Part shown: positions 34,942 to 45,018 of the stretch, in pieces
How positions within the stretch are numbered: position 1 is the stretch's first letter
Layout: every line of letters starts with the position of its first letter
Assembly (NCBI RefSeq): GCF_018141425.1
Contig: NZ_CP058561.1
Coordinates: 2,542,001-2,606,000 of the forward strand
DNA from: Vallitalea guaymasensis
Lineage (GTDB): Bacteria > Bacillota > Clostridia > Lachnospirales > Vallitaleaceae
Length of the DNA stretch: 64,000 nt
Direction of reading: 5' to 3'
Position numbers and translations under genes: made by a program
The notes under the pieces: generated by a model
Database searches by the model: none
Seen by the model: only the letters and a program-made list of their open reading frames with translations
What the model was told of the DNA's origin: nothing

Positions 34942-37272
34942 TTAATAAGAGGTTATCTCTATAGAACCAGATTTAACTGCTATTTTTTCGTACTTCTGTG
35001 GATGTAGAAGTTCAGCTTTTACATGAATATTTCCAGGTTGGGTAGTTGATTGAATCAGGATACCTGTTTGCCCTAATTCAGGACGTTTAATATTGTCTCC
35101 AATAATTTTCCCTGGACCTTCTATAGAGAAAAGAATATCATGATTATCAAGTGTCAAAGGAGTAATGCTATTCTTGTCATCATGGACTATACACCTTACA
35201 AATAATAAGTCTGATCCATCAGCTTGGAGATTAAGTCCCATATAATCACCTTCTAAATGTAACTTGACAGGAACTCCAGGAGAATAACGCTTGTCTGAAG
35301 CTACAACCTTACCATCAATAATACCTTCAGCTCTGATTTCAGAACGTTCCCTGCCAAAATAAAAGTTATTCTTGAAGGTAAATGGAGGATGCTTTATCTT
35401 AATCTTATCAGGCTCCCTCTCTTCAATAAATCTATCATTATGATATAGCCTTATCTTATCACAATTACTGAATATGGTTATATCATCAGGACTTACCTCA
35501 GACCAGCTGTTAGCGATATATACCATAGGACCAGAATCTACAAGATTCAAATAGTCATCAGGTTCTCTCTGGCTCTTGAAGAAATAAAAACTGTATTTAG
35601 GTATTCTCTGTAAATCTAAGAATCCACCCCAGCAAGGGTTAATATGATAACCTCTATTATGTTCAATACCAGGCCACATGGCAAATCCACATAATTTGGC
35701 ATCGTTATATAAATAGGTGTAATTAGTCATCCAAGGGTTCTTATTCCATATCATACGTCTAACCTGTTTAAGCATTATATCTTCACCCCAACCTCTAGGT
35801 ACCCTCCAAGCACAGCTTTGGTCTACAAAATTATCTGGATAATCTCCATATTCTCTGATCCATCTTGGTTTGTCAACTTGCTTTTCTATGATTTTATAGG
35901 CTTCAGGGTCAAAATTCTCTGATTTTGGACCTAACATATAAGGGTCGAATTTACGGTATGAAATATCACCTAATCCTTGGTCAGAACCAGTATAACAAGG
36001 ACCGTAAGGCAATTCTTCATGAACAATCTCATTAACTCGTAGCTGATAATCCTCTGGCATAACGCTTTCATTTAGAATAGGTTCCCAAATAATGATTGAA
36101 GGATGGTTACGTAGCCATCTAACGATATCTTTTAGATTTTGGTAACTTCTTTCTTTGAATATCCCTTCTTCGTAGAATTGCCATCCAGGATTGCTTATGG
36201 TCAATGTTATACCCAATCTATCACATTCATCAATAAAGTCTTCTGAAAAAGGGTAATGAGAACGAATATGAATCATTCCTGCCTCCCTAAGCTTTCTTGC
36301 ATCTCGCTTAAGGAGATTAGATGACATTGCATTGCCTACGTGAATAAAAGTCTGATGATAATTTGCTCCTGATATTTTTAGATGCTCATTGTTAATAAGA
36401 AAACCTCTATCATTAGTAAATTCAAAATCCCTAATCCCCAAAGGAGTCTCTATAAGGTCACTTAATTCACCATCTATCATGATTTCTGTCCTTAATTTAT
36501 ACATGTAAGGTGAGTGAGGGTGCCAGAGATTTGGTTTAACCACTACCTGAGATTGTACATAATGAGCATCTTCTGAAGAATTTAACTCATAGGCATTATA
36601 GGTTTCACTGACACAATGGTCTTCTTTGTCTAATAACTTTTGGGATAGAGTAAAAGTCTTAGATTCATTATATTCATTTCGGATGTGGGTTTGAATACGT
36701 AATTGGGCTTTATCTTTTGATACAGAATCAAAGGATACGAATAAACCACCACCAGCAACTTTATTTTCTAATACTGCATTTGTAATATATAAGGGGTTAA
36801 CCCTATGTAATCTCACTTGTCTATATATGCCGCCATCATATGAAAAATCCAAGTCTTGCTGTTTCTTTCCAGGAGGAACATCACTTCTGTCAGAATTATC
36901 CAATATCACTGAAATTATGTTCTCAGCGTTGTAATTTACAAGGGAAGAAATATCATAGACAGCAGGGGTATAACCGCAGTAGTGAGTTGCCAGTTTTTCA
37001 TTGTTCACCCATACTTCCAGAACCTGCATAGCACCTTCAAACTCTAGGAATACTTTTTTGCCTTTCATCTTTTTTTCTAGATTAAAATGTTTTCTATAAC
37101 GGCATATACCTTGATAATTACGTCCACCACTACTATTTATGGGTGTTATATCAATACTATGGGGTAAGTTGACCATATCCCAGCTACTATCATCATAATC
37201 ATTTAAATGAGAAGAACTGTCGTCTCCTTTAATGAAACGCCACTTACTGTTTAATGAAATAATTTCTCGCAT
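34942..37272 (-). CDS. Glycoside hydrolase family 2 protein (beta-galactosidase/glucuronidase type)
   Basis: This 776-residue enzyme has the GH2 order: sugar-binding jelly-roll (about 1-180, PHSIDITPI and CRYRKHF), Ig-like domain (180-285), TIM barrel (285-600) and a C-terminal Ig-like domain. The acid/base Glu402 sits in NHPSIIIWEPILNES and the likely nucleophile Glu474 in WIREYGDYPDN. No signal peptide is present, so it is cytoplasmic and acts on an imported oligosaccharide. It is divergent from an AraC-family gene that probably controls it. Substrate cannot be read from the sequence. Confidence 0.85.
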   Translation of the reverse strand: MREIISLNSKWRFIKGDDSSSHLNDYDDSSWDMVNLPHSIDITPINSSGGRNYQGICRYRKHFNLEKKMKGKKVFLEFEGAMQVLEVWVNNEKLATHYCGYTPAVYDISSLVNYNAENIISVILDNSDRSDVPPGKKQQDLDFSYDGGIYRQVRLHRVNPLYITNAVLENKVAGGGLFVSFDSVSKDKAQLRIQTHIRNEYNESKTFTLSQKLLDKEDHCVSETYNAYELNSSEDAHYVQSQVVVKPNLWHPHSPYMYKLRTEIMIDGELSDLIETPLGIRDFEFTNDRGFLINNEHLKISGANYHQTFIHVGNAMSSNLLKRDARKLREAGMIHIRSHYPFSEDFIDECDRLGITLTISNPGWQFYEEGIFKERSYQNLKDIVRWLRNHPSIIIWEPILNESVMPEDYQLRVNEIVHEELPYGPCYTGSDQGLGDISYRKFDPYMLGPKSENFDPEAYKIIEKQVDKPRWIREYGDYPDNFVDQSCAWRVPRGWGEDIMLKQVRRMIWNKNPWMTNYTYLYNDAKLCGFAMWPGIEHNRGYHINPCWGGFLDLQRIPKYSFYFFKSQREPDDYLNLVDSGPMVYIANSWSEVSPDDITIFSNCDKIRLYHNDRFIEEREPDKIKIKHPPFTFKNNFYFGRERSEIRAEGIIDGKVVASDKRYSPGVPVKLHLEGDYMGLNLQADGSDLLFVRCIVHDDKNSITPLTLDNHDILFSIEGPGKIIGDNIKRPELGQTGILIQSTTQPGNIHVKAELLHPQKYEKIAVKSGSIEITSY

Positions 37273-37401
37273 ATTAACGCCACCTTTACAATTGTTGTCT
37301 TCAATCTTTTTTTCTCTATATGTATTAACGAATAAGGATTGAAGCTACTTTTATTATAAGTAAAGAATCATTAATATTTGAATACATAAAATCACTTTTA
37401 G

Positions 37402-37430
37402 TTATACAATATCACTCTATATGATATAAT
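37402..37430 (+). promoter_or_regulatory. Promoter of AraC regulator next to GH2
   Basis: TTATAC (37402-37407), a 17-base spacer and TATAAT (37425-37430) with an upstream TGA. Confidence 0.6.
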
Positions 37431-37482
37431 AAAAAAGATTAGGTTACAGATGAATTATTACAGAATTCGAGAGGTTGATTTG

Positions 37483-38343
37483 ATGAGAAAAATCAATATT
37501 GATAGTAATGAAATTAATCCATTCATAAGAAGAGCAGGACTTCAAGGTTCAACAGGGTGGCCTTATACTCGTAAATTATATGACTATGAAATGTTATACT
37601 TCATAAAAGGAAAAGGAAAAATAGAAATTGCTTCAGAGAAAAGTATGTTATCATCAGGTTCTGTATTGCTCATTCCCCCTAATACTCCAAGCAAATTATT
37701 TATTACTGATAAGAACAGTAACATTATATGGGTACATTTTGACTTTTTTTACGTTTCAGAAGAGGAAGAGATAGATTACTATGACATGTATCTCAAGCAA
37801 CAGCATTTGATACGACCAAAAGTGTTTTTGAATAATGGCTTTACTTTTCCTTACCATATTGTAATAAATGATTCTGAAAAGATGAGTAGTAATTTTCAGG
37901 AATTACTTAACTGTTACCAACAACATTCCCTCTTTTGGCAACTTAGATGTAAAAGTATATTGTTAGAAATTATATATAGTATCATAAATCAAGTATATAC
38001 AGAGGAATCTTACCCTGATGTACTATCAAAAGAACGTATAGTATATGATATCAGACAATATATATATCAATATTATCAACATAAATTAACTTTAGGTGAG
38101 ATAGCTAATTATGCTGGAATAAGCAACAACTACGCAAATAGGATTTTCAAAGAAATGACAGGTGAGACCATTATACAGCATCTTAATAATTATCGGTTAA
38201 AAAAAGCTGTCAGAATAATTGAGAACAGTAACTTGACTATTGAACACATAGCTGAGAGTGTAGGATTCGCTAATACATATTATTTTAGTAGAATGATGAA
38301 AAAATACACTGGTAAATCACCTAGGCAATACAGAACAAAATAA
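37483..38343 (+). CDS. AraC-family regulator with cupin sensor
   Basis: This roughly 286-residue protein has an N-terminal AraC cupin domain (YEMLYFIKGKGKIEI, then LLIPPNTPSKLF) and a C-terminal double helix-turn-helix (about 190-286; ISNNYANRIFKEMTGETIIQHL and VGFANTYYFSRMMKKYTGKSPRQYR). ATG 37483 follows GAGAGGTTG; an upstream in-frame ATG at 37450 has no SD. It is divergent from the GH2 gene and probably activates it when a sugar is bound. Its stop is 2 bases from the left end of the IS4-family element. Confidence 0.85.
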   Translation: MRKINIDSNEINPFIRRAGLQGSTGWPYTRKLYDYEMLYFIKGKGKIEIASEKSMLSSGSVLLIPPNTPSKLFITDKNSNIIWVHFDFFYVSEEEEIDYYDMYLKQQHLIRPKVFLNNGFTFPYHIVINDSEKMSSNFQELLNCYQQHSLFWQLRCKSILLEIIYSIINQVYTEESYPDVLSKERIVYDIRQYIYQYYQHKLTLGEIANYAGISNNYANRIFKEMTGETIIQHLNNYRLKKAVRIIENSNLTIEHIAESVGFANTYYFSRMMKKYTGKSPRQYRTK

Positions 38344-38345
38344 CA

Positions 38346-40167
38346 AGGGGCTGTCTCACAATACATTTCACCTAATTAGCCCAGTAAGATGGATTCTGTT
38401 TAGCGTTAAGCGAAGCCATGGACCAATGTCATTAAGTTAAGAAAATAGAGTTTCTGTATATTAATAATGCAGAGCTCTTTTTTTATACGATTTTATATTA
38501 ATCTTTTAAAAAATGCTTGACATTTACCCGAAAATTTGTGGCGAAGCCTCTTAAATGAATTATTTAAAGGAGGTTTAGCTATGAATAATACTTATGCTAA
38601 TACAATTAAAAATCATCTATATGACAGTATCTCTGAACTTGATACTATTTCATCTTTATTTCTTCAAAATCCTGAGAAAGATTTTACTCGTATTAGAAAA
38701 CTTGATTTTAGGACAATGGTAGAAATTCTTCTAACTATGGGTGGTCAAAATTTGAAGCTTGAAATTATGAATTATTTTTCCTTTGGTATTAATACACCTA
38801 CTGCTTCTGCATTTGTACAACAACGCCATAAGATTTTACCTGATGCTTTCAATTATCTTTTCCATGATTTTACTAAAAAGGCTATGAACTTTTCTAGAAC
38901 TTTTAATGGATATAGACTTCTTGCCGTTGATGGTTCTAACTTAAGTATTTTCTATAATCCTGATGACACTGAAACTCATTTTCCAAATCGGGCTAATGCG
39001 AAAGGTTTTAATCACTTACAGATTAATGCTCTTTATGATATTTGTAATAAAATTTTTGTTGACGTTGAGATTTATCCTGGACGAAGACAAAATGAAAGAA
39101 AGGCATTGCTACAGATGATTGATCGTATGGAAGACATATCTGACAATACTATTATCATCGCTGACAGAGGATATGAGGGTTATCATGTTTTTGAGTATAT
39201 AAAACAGAAGAACTTGAACTGTCTATTTAGAGTAAAAGATATAACTGGCAATGGAATAACATCCAGCCTGAAGCTTCCACATGAAGATTGCTTTGATGTT
39301 GATTATCGTATATTAGTCACAAGAAGACATACTAAAGAAATCAGGACCAATCCAGACAAATATAAGTGTATTAGAAAAGGAAATCGATTCGATTTTCTAC
39401 CAGTAAATTCAAAAGATACATATCCTATAGAGTTTAGAATTGTAAGATTTCCTATTTCAGAAGATACCTATGAGATATTAATTACTAATCTAAATAGGAA
39501 TGACTTTCCAATTGAAAAATTAAAAGAGATATATCATATGAGATGGGGAATAGAGACTGCTTTTAGAGAGTTGAAATACACTATCGGTCTTATTAATCTT
39601 CACTCCAAAAAAGTGGAATTTATAGTACAAGAAATATATGCTAGACTTATAATGTATAATTTTTGTGAACTAATTACATTAAACACTGTTATAAAGAAGA
39701 CCAAAGGTACTACTAAACATATGTATCAAGTGAATTATACTATTGCGATAGCAATTTGTAGACATTTCATTAAATATAAGGGGCATGAGCCCCCCGATAT
39801 TGAAGCACTAATTGCAAAAAATATTTTGCCAGTTAGACCTGGTAGAAAAGACCCTCGAAAAGTCAAAAAGCAGGCTACTGTAGTTAGCTTCTTATATAGA
39901 ATAGCATAAGGAAACAAAATACTCAAATGTATTTTCTAAAGCAGAGATATCTCTGTTTATTAATAATGCCAAAAATAAAATCTTAACAAGAGGTAAAAGT
40001 AAAACTCATCTATTGGCAACCATGAAAGCATCAATAGATGAATTTTTATATCTGTCAAAGGCTTAACTTAATGACATTGAGCCATGGACGGCGTAGCGCA
40101 GACCCTTTAAACAGAATCCATCTTACGGAAGCTGAATACTAATAAAATGTATTGTGAGACAGCCCCT
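38346..40167 (+). mobile_element. IS4-family insertion sequence with long modular inverted ends
   Basis: The terminal 23 bp (AGGGGCTGTCTCACAATACA and on) are perfectly inverted at 38346-38368 and 40145-40167. Further in, a 19-bp block (38384-38402 with 40108-40126), CCATGG and an 18-bp block (38424-38441 with 40062-40079) are also perfectly inverted, giving about 95-bp mosaic ends. A direct repeat, TCTGT(A/T)TATTAATAATGC, flanks the transposase gene near 38452 and 39952. I see no target duplication. Total length is 1822 bp. Confidence 0.85.
38581..39909 (+). CDS. IS4-family transposase
   Basis: This 442-residue DDE transposase has Asp117 (LLAVDGSNL), Asp195 (IIADRGYEG) and the Y-x2-R-x3-E-x6-K signature (Tyr318, Arg321, Glu325, Lys332) that defines the IS4 family. 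ATG 38581 follows AAAGGAGG; an upstream ATG at 38536 lacks this support. Reading frame intact, so the element may be active. Confidence 0.95.
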   Translation: MNNTYANTIKNHLYDSISELDTISSLFLQNPEKDFTRIRKLDFRTMVEILLTMGGQNLKLEIMNYFSFGINTPTASAFVQQRHKILPDAFNYLFHDFTKKAMNFSRTFNGYRLLAVDGSNLSIFYNPDDTETHFPNRANAKGFNHLQINALYDICNKIFVDVEIYPGRRQNERKALLQMIDRMEDISDNTIIIADRGYEGYHVFEYIKQKNLNCLFRVKDITGNGITSSLKLPHEDCFDVDYRILVTRRHTKEIRTNPDKYKCIRKGNRFDFLPVNSKDTYPIEFRIVRFPISEDTYEILITNLNRNDFPIEKLKEIYHMRWGIETAFRELKYTIGLINLHSKKVEFIVQEIYARLIMYNFCELITLNTVIKKTKGTTKHMYQVNYTIAIAICRHFIKYKGHEPPDIEALIAKNILPVRPGRKDPRKVKKQATVVSFLYRIA

Positions 40168-40180
40168 ATTTCCAGTGTGA

Positions 40181-41986
40181 TTATTTGATTATACTTTCCA
40201 TCTGGTCCAATAATCCTTCAAACACTTTTAGAGCCTTTTCAATAGGTTCAGCAGTAGTCATATCAACACCTGCTTTTTTAAGAGTATCAATAGGATATTC
40301 GGAACTACCGCTCTTAAGGAAGCTCTTGTATTTCGTTACTGCTTCTTCGCCTTCTTTTAATATTTTTTGAGAAAGTGCAATAGCAGCTGAATAACCAGTT
40401 GAATATTGGAATACATAATAATTATAGTAGAAATGAGGAATCCTAGCCCATTCCATATCAACTTCACTATCTATTATCATATCTTCGCCAAAATATTTTA
40501 CATTAATATCATGATACATGGAACTAAGAGTATCTGCTGTTAAAGCTTCTCCTTGTTCAACTAATTCATGAGTTGTTTTTTCGAATTCTGCAAACATTGC
40601 TTGACGATATAGTGTTCCTTTGAACTGTTCCATGAAATAATTAATTAAATACAATCTTTGATTTTTATCTTCCGTAGTTTTTAGTAGATATTCCATCAAC
40701 AAAGCTTCATTAACTGTTGAAGCAACTTCTGCTAAGAAGGTTGGATATTCTGCATATATAAAAGGTTGAGTTTTTGATGAATAATAAGTATGAAGAGAAT
40801 GTCCCATTTCATGAGCAAGAGTAAACATATGATTTACATTATCTTGATGATTAAGCAAAACATATGGGTGAACACCATAAGTACCCCATGAATAAGCTCC
40901 ACTGCGCTTACCTTCATTCTCATATACGTCTATCCATTTTTCATTGAAACCTTTTCTTAGAAGATTACAATACTCTTCTCCAAGTGGAGCAAGTGCTTCT
41001 AGAACCTTTTCTTTTGCTTCTTCAAAAGTAACTTTTACATCAATGTCTTTAACTATTGGTGTATAAACATCATACATATGAAGTTCATCCAGATTGAGCA
41101 TTCTCTTACGAATAGATACATAACGATGCATTAATGGTAGATATTTATGAACTGTTTCAATTAATTGGTCATATACAGCAACTGGAATATTATTTTCAAA
41201 TAGACTAGCTTCACAAGTTGAATTAAACTTCTTGGCTTGCATATAGAATATATCTTTTTTAATATTTGCATTATAAGTAGCTGCTAATGTATTTTTATAT
41301 TTACTATAAGTACCATACAAAGCCTCAAAAGCATCTTTTCTAACACGTCTGTCTTTGCTTTCCATAAAAGTGACATAACGACCTTTTGTAAGTTCCACAT
41401 CGTTGCCATCTTCACCTTTGATTGTAGGGAACTTGAGATCTGCATTATTGAACATTGCAAAGATATTTTCTGGTGTTCCAGCCAATTCTTGAGCTCTAGC
41501 CAATAATAACTCTTCTTCCATACTTAAGATATGTTCTTTTTTACGTAATAAATCATCAAAATAAGTTTTGTAGAGCTTTAATCCATCAGCTGATTCCATG
41601 TAATTTTTCAAAAGGTCATCTGACATAGAAGAAATCTCTGGTTCAATAAAAGAAATACTACTATTAACTTTTACCATTAACGAATTAGCTTTTTCTGCTG
41701 TATTTTGTGCTTCAGAGTTATTTGCATCCTCATGTAATTTCATATTGGAATATACATATAATCTTGAAAGTTTTTCTTCCAATTGGTCTCTCTTTTTAAG
41801 ACAATCAAGTAAGGTATCTGCTGATTCTTTTAATTTACCTGAATAAGATGTGATTTCCTCTGTCATAGACATAATTTCCTTGTACATGTTTTCCCATTCT
41901 TCTTTGGATGAAATCATATCTTCTAATCTCCATTTGAATTCATCACTAATCTCATTTCTCTTAGGCAATTTTGCCATTTTACTCAT
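40181..41986 (-). CDS. pepF: Oligoendopeptidase F (M3B)
   Basis: This roughly 601-residue cytoplasmic zinc peptidase cleaves short peptides. The zinc motif HEMGHSLH is present, with the downstream third ligand Glu in the segment FLAEVASTVNEALL. The N-terminal helical lobe (RLEDMISSKEEWENMYKEI) is typical of PepF. Start ATG 41986 has GGAG upstream. The right end of the IS4-family element lies 14 bases beyond its stop codon, so its natural terminator may have been replaced by the IS end. Confidence 0.92.
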   Translation of the reverse strand: MSKMAKLPKRNEISDEFKWRLEDMISSKEEWENMYKEIMSMTEEITSYSGKLKESADTLLDCLKKRDQLEEKLSRLYVYSNMKLHEDANNSEAQNTAEKANSLMVKVNSSISFIEPEISSMSDDLLKNYMESADGLKLYKTYFDDLLRKKEHILSMEEELLLARAQELAGTPENIFAMFNNADLKFPTIKGEDGNDVELTKGRYVTFMESKDRRVRKDAFEALYGTYSKYKNTLAATYNANIKKDIFYMQAKKFNSTCEASLFENNIPVAVYDQLIETVHKYLPLMHRYVSIRKRMLNLDELHMYDVYTPIVKDIDVKVTFEEAKEKVLEALAPLGEEYCNLLRKGFNEKWIDVYENEGKRSGAYSWGTYGVHPYVLLNHQDNVNHMFTLAHEMGHSLHTYYSSKTQPFIYAEYPTFLAEVASTVNEALLMEYLLKTTEDKNQRLYLINYFMEQFKGTLYRQAMFAEFEKTTHELVEQGEALTADTLSSMYHDINVKYFGEDMIIDSEVDMEWARIPHFYYNYYVFQYSTGYSAAIALSQKILKEGEEAVTKYKSFLKSGSSEYPIDTLKKAGVDMTTAEPIEKALKVFEGLLDQMESIIK

Positions 41987-42297
41987 ATTATAACAACTCC
42001 TTTCAATGGTAGTATAATATATATACATTAAAGTTTCTATATTTTTTATTATTATTTTTTGTTAATAGATATTTAAAATTATAAAAAATAGTTAAAACTT
42101 GATTTAATTATATTTAATTAGCAATAATACTAATAAAAGGATAATCTACATCATTACAGCAATTGAAAATTTTAGCATATTATATGGTGGTTTTTTATAT
42201 ACTATAAAAGTTGAAAAAAAATACGATTATATAACAGATATATAAAGATTATATTAACCAGCTTAATAAAACTTTAATGATTTTCTCAAATTAGTTG

Positions 42298-42306
42298 TGG
42301 TATAAT
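42298..42306 (+). promoter_or_regulatory. Extended -10 promoter of glycogen synthase gene
   Basis: TGGTATAAT is an extended -10 sequence 54 bases before the start codon; no good -35 box is visible, which is usual for this promoter class. Confidence 0.5.
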
Positions 42307-42359
42307 CATAGATGTATATTTTGAATATTTCATATTGTCTGTTAAAAGGAAGGATCATT

Positions 42360-43799
42360 ATGATGAAAAATAAATTGAGCGTTCTCTATGTTTCAGCTGA
42401 GATTGCACCTTTTGGTACAACGGGTGGTTTAGGAGATGTTGGAGAATGTCTACCAGAAGTTTTAGCTGATAATGGACTCGAAATGATAAGAGTGATGCCA
42501 AAATATAAAGGGTTAGAAGAAAAGTATGAATTAAATGAAGTTGGCAGTTTTATTGTAGAAACCTCAGGTAAAGCAAATCAAGCTAAGATTTATAAATATG
42601 AAGAAAAAAAGCTTACTACTTATTTTATAGGAAGTCAGGAATATTTTGAAAGAGATAATTTGTATGGGTATGATGATGACGATATAAGATTCGGCTTTTT
42701 TTCGAAAGCAGTTCTAGAAATGTTGATGGTGCTTAATATCAAACCAGATGTAATTCATGTTAATGACTGGCATGGTGGCTTAATACCGTTTCTTCTAAAA
42801 AATGAGTATAGCCATATAAGCTTCTATAGTAGTATTAAGACTGTTTATACTATACACAATCTACAGTATCAAGGAGTGTTTGGAAGTGGTTCTCTGGAAA
42901 GAATCGGATTGTCTCATAAATATTATGATAGCAATAAATTAGAGTACTATGGTAATATTTCTTTTATGAAAGGTGGTATCATCTACTCTGATATAGTCAC
43001 TACAGTTAGTGACAATTATGCTAAGGAAATACAAACTCCCCAATATGGCTATGGTTTAGATGGAATCCTAAGACAATATAAAAGCAAAATATATGGTATC
43101 ATTAATGGTATAGATTATGATAAGTTCAATTGTGAGACAGATGAATATGTTTATAGAAATTATAATATAGATAATGTTTCAATGGTAAAGCATGAAAATA
43201 AACATTTTTTACAAAATAAAATTGGCCTACCAGTGAAAAAAGTACCTTTGATAGGTATGGTATCAAGACTTAGTGAACAGAAAGGCATAAATCTGTGCTT
43301 ACAAGCAATAGAGGAATTAATCGATGAAGATTTACAATTTGTTATATTAGGTACAGGAGAAAAAAAATACGAACAAGCATTAATGGATTTATCAAATAAA
43401 TATCCTGATAAACTAGGGGTAATAATAGATTTCAATCAAAAAATGGCAAGACGTATATATTCAGGGTGCGATTTTTTCTTGATGCCATCTCTATTTGAAC
43501 CTTGTGGATTGTCACAGATATACAGTATGAGATTTGGTACTGTTCCTATAGTTAGGAAAACAGGTGGTCTAGCTGATACTGTTATACCTTTTGGATCAAA
43601 CAAGGGTACAGGTTTCGTATTTGACAGATATGATGTAGATGAATTCATTGAAGCTATTAATGAAGGTTTAGAAACATATAGTGATGAAGATAAATGGAAA
43701 TGTATTGTTGCTAATTGTATGAATCAAAGATTTTCCTGGGATAACTCAGCTAAAAAGTATATAGAAAAATATAATCAATTAATTAAAATAAAAGATTAG
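42360..43799 (+). CDS. glgA: Glycogen/starch synthase (GT5), variant KXGGL motif
   Basis: This 479-residue GT-B enzyme would add glucose from ADP-glucose to a growing alpha-glucan. N-terminal LSVLYVSAEIAPFGTTGGLGDV is the ADP-glucose loop, where the usual Lys of K-x-GGL is Thr20. C-terminal motifs are VSRLSEQKGINL and MPSLFEPCGLSQIYSMRFG with TGGLADTV. ATG 42360 has AAAGGAAGG upstream. No glgB, glgC or glgP gene is next to it. The Lys change may alter nucleotide preference, so glycogen synthesis from ADP-glucose is likely but not certain. Confidence 0.85.
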   Translation: MMKNKLSVLYVSAEIAPFGTTGGLGDVGECLPEVLADNGLEMIRVMPKYKGLEEKYELNEVGSFIVETSGKANQAKIYKYEEKKLTTYFIGSQEYFERDNLYGYDDDDIRFGFFSKAVLEMLMVLNIKPDVIHVNDWHGGLIPFLLKNEYSHISFYSSIKTVYTIHNLQYQGVFGSGSLERIGLSHKYYDSNKLEYYGNISFMKGGIIYSDIVTTVSDNYAKEIQTPQYGYGLDGILRQYKSKIYGIINGIDYDKFNCETDEYVYRNYNIDNVSMVKHENKHFLQNKIGLPVKKVPLIGMVSRLSEQKGINLCLQAIEELIDEDLQFVILGTGEKKYEQALMDLSNKYPDKLGVIIDFNQKMARRIYSGCDFFLMPSLFEPCGLSQIYSMRFGTVPIVRKTGGLADTVIPFGSNKGTGFVFDRYDVDEFIEAINEGLETYSDEDKWKCIVANCMNQRFSWDNSAKKYIEKYNQLIKIKD

Positions 43800-43888
43800 A
43801 TTAACCTATTATAATTATAGTAATATGGTATTAACTACACTTTGTGAACATAAATATATAATGTACATTATGTTCAGGAGTTGATTGA

Positions 43889-45013
43889 TTGAAATTAGAT
43901 TTTAAAAATTCTATAAAGATAGCATCAGTATATATAGGAACTGTTTTAGGAGCAGGATTTGCTTCTGGGCAAGAATTAATGAAATTTTTTGCTTATTATG
44001 GTTATAAAGGTATGATAGGATTATTACTTACAGGGGTAATGTTTGCTGTAGTAGGCTGGGCTGTACTGGAAATCCTGTTTTTCAACAAAGCTACAAGTTA
44101 TAAAGAGTTCATCTATCCCATTGCTGGAAAAACATTTGGGAAGATACTGGAGCTTTCAGTTATATTTTTTATGTTTGTATGTTTTTGCGCAATGTTTGCA
44201 GGCTCAGGAGCATTATTCCAGCAGAGATTTCATATACCATATCAAGTAGGGGTTCTTGCTATGGCAGTTTGTTGCTATATCACTTTTCTGTTTGATGTAA
44301 AAGGAGTTATAGCTGTTAACTCAATATTAGCCCCTATTTTGCTTATTGGTGTTTTGATTGTGGGATTATACATGTGGTTCTTCAGAAGCACCACAGTGAT
44401 GAATAAGGTTGTAGAAGTATTTTTAGTTGTTAGAGATAATTGGTTAAGTTCAGCAATCATTTATGTATCCTATAATATAATAACCGCTGTTGTAGTGCTC
44501 ACAACTCTACATAAATTAGTTAAGAGTAAATTCACAGCAAGATTAGGTTCATTGATGGCGGGAATAGCATTAGGAATGATTGGTATTATATTAGGTCTTG
44601 TTATACTAGTGCATTATTCTGATATACAAGGAATAGAAATTCCTATGCTGGCTATTGTAATGAGATATGCCAAGGTGTTACAATATATTTATATTGTAGT
44701 TTTGATTTCTGCCATGTTTACGACTGCTGTTGCTAATGGATATGGTATATTATCCAAGTTGAAATTGACAAATACCAAACATGGGAAGATAAAATTAGCT
44801 GTATTCATCTTATTAGCTGTTATATTTTCTCAGATAGGTTTTTCTAATATGGTAGGAAAAATATATCCTATTTTTGGATACATAGGTGTATTTGAAGTTA
44901 TACTTATATTGGTTTACTTTGTAAAGATGAAATATGAACAACTTAAGGTTAAAATTAAAAATAGCATGTTTCCTTTTGGAAAAACTCTTACTAAAAATAT
45001 TAAAAGCAGGTGA
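43889..45013 (+). CDS. YkvI-like membrane permease
   Basis: This 374-residue protein has about 10 membrane segments and begins with ASVYIGTVLGAGFASGQELMKFFAYYG, the hallmark of the YkvI family (APC-like fold, substrate unknown). TTG 43889 follows AGGAG. The following gene begins within a few bases of its stop, so it is cotranscribed with the DUF5711-type and CvpA genes. Confidence 0.78.
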   Translation: MKLDFKNSIKIASVYIGTVLGAGFASGQELMKFFAYYGYKGMIGLLLTGVMFAVVGWAVLEILFFNKATSYKEFIYPIAGKTFGKILELSVIFFMFVCFCAMFAGSGALFQQRFHIPYQVGVLAMAVCCYITFLFDVKGVIAVNSILAPILLIGVLIVGLYMWFFRSTTVMNKVVEVFLVVRDNWLSSAIIYVSYNIITAVVVLTTLHKLVKSKFTARLGSLMAGIALGMIGIILGLVILVHYSDIQGIEIPMLAIVMRYAKVLQYIYIVVLISAMFTTAVANGYGILSKLKLTNTKHGKIKLAVFILLAVIFSQIGFSNMVGKIYPIFGYIGVFEVILILVYFVKMKYEQLKVKIKNSMFPFGKTLTKNIKSR

Positions 45014-45018
45014 AATTT

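Noticed and set aside
38344-40180. Target duplication of the IS4-family element
   Set aside because: The flanks ATAACA and ATTTCC do not repeat; either the duplication decayed or the flanks were rearranged.
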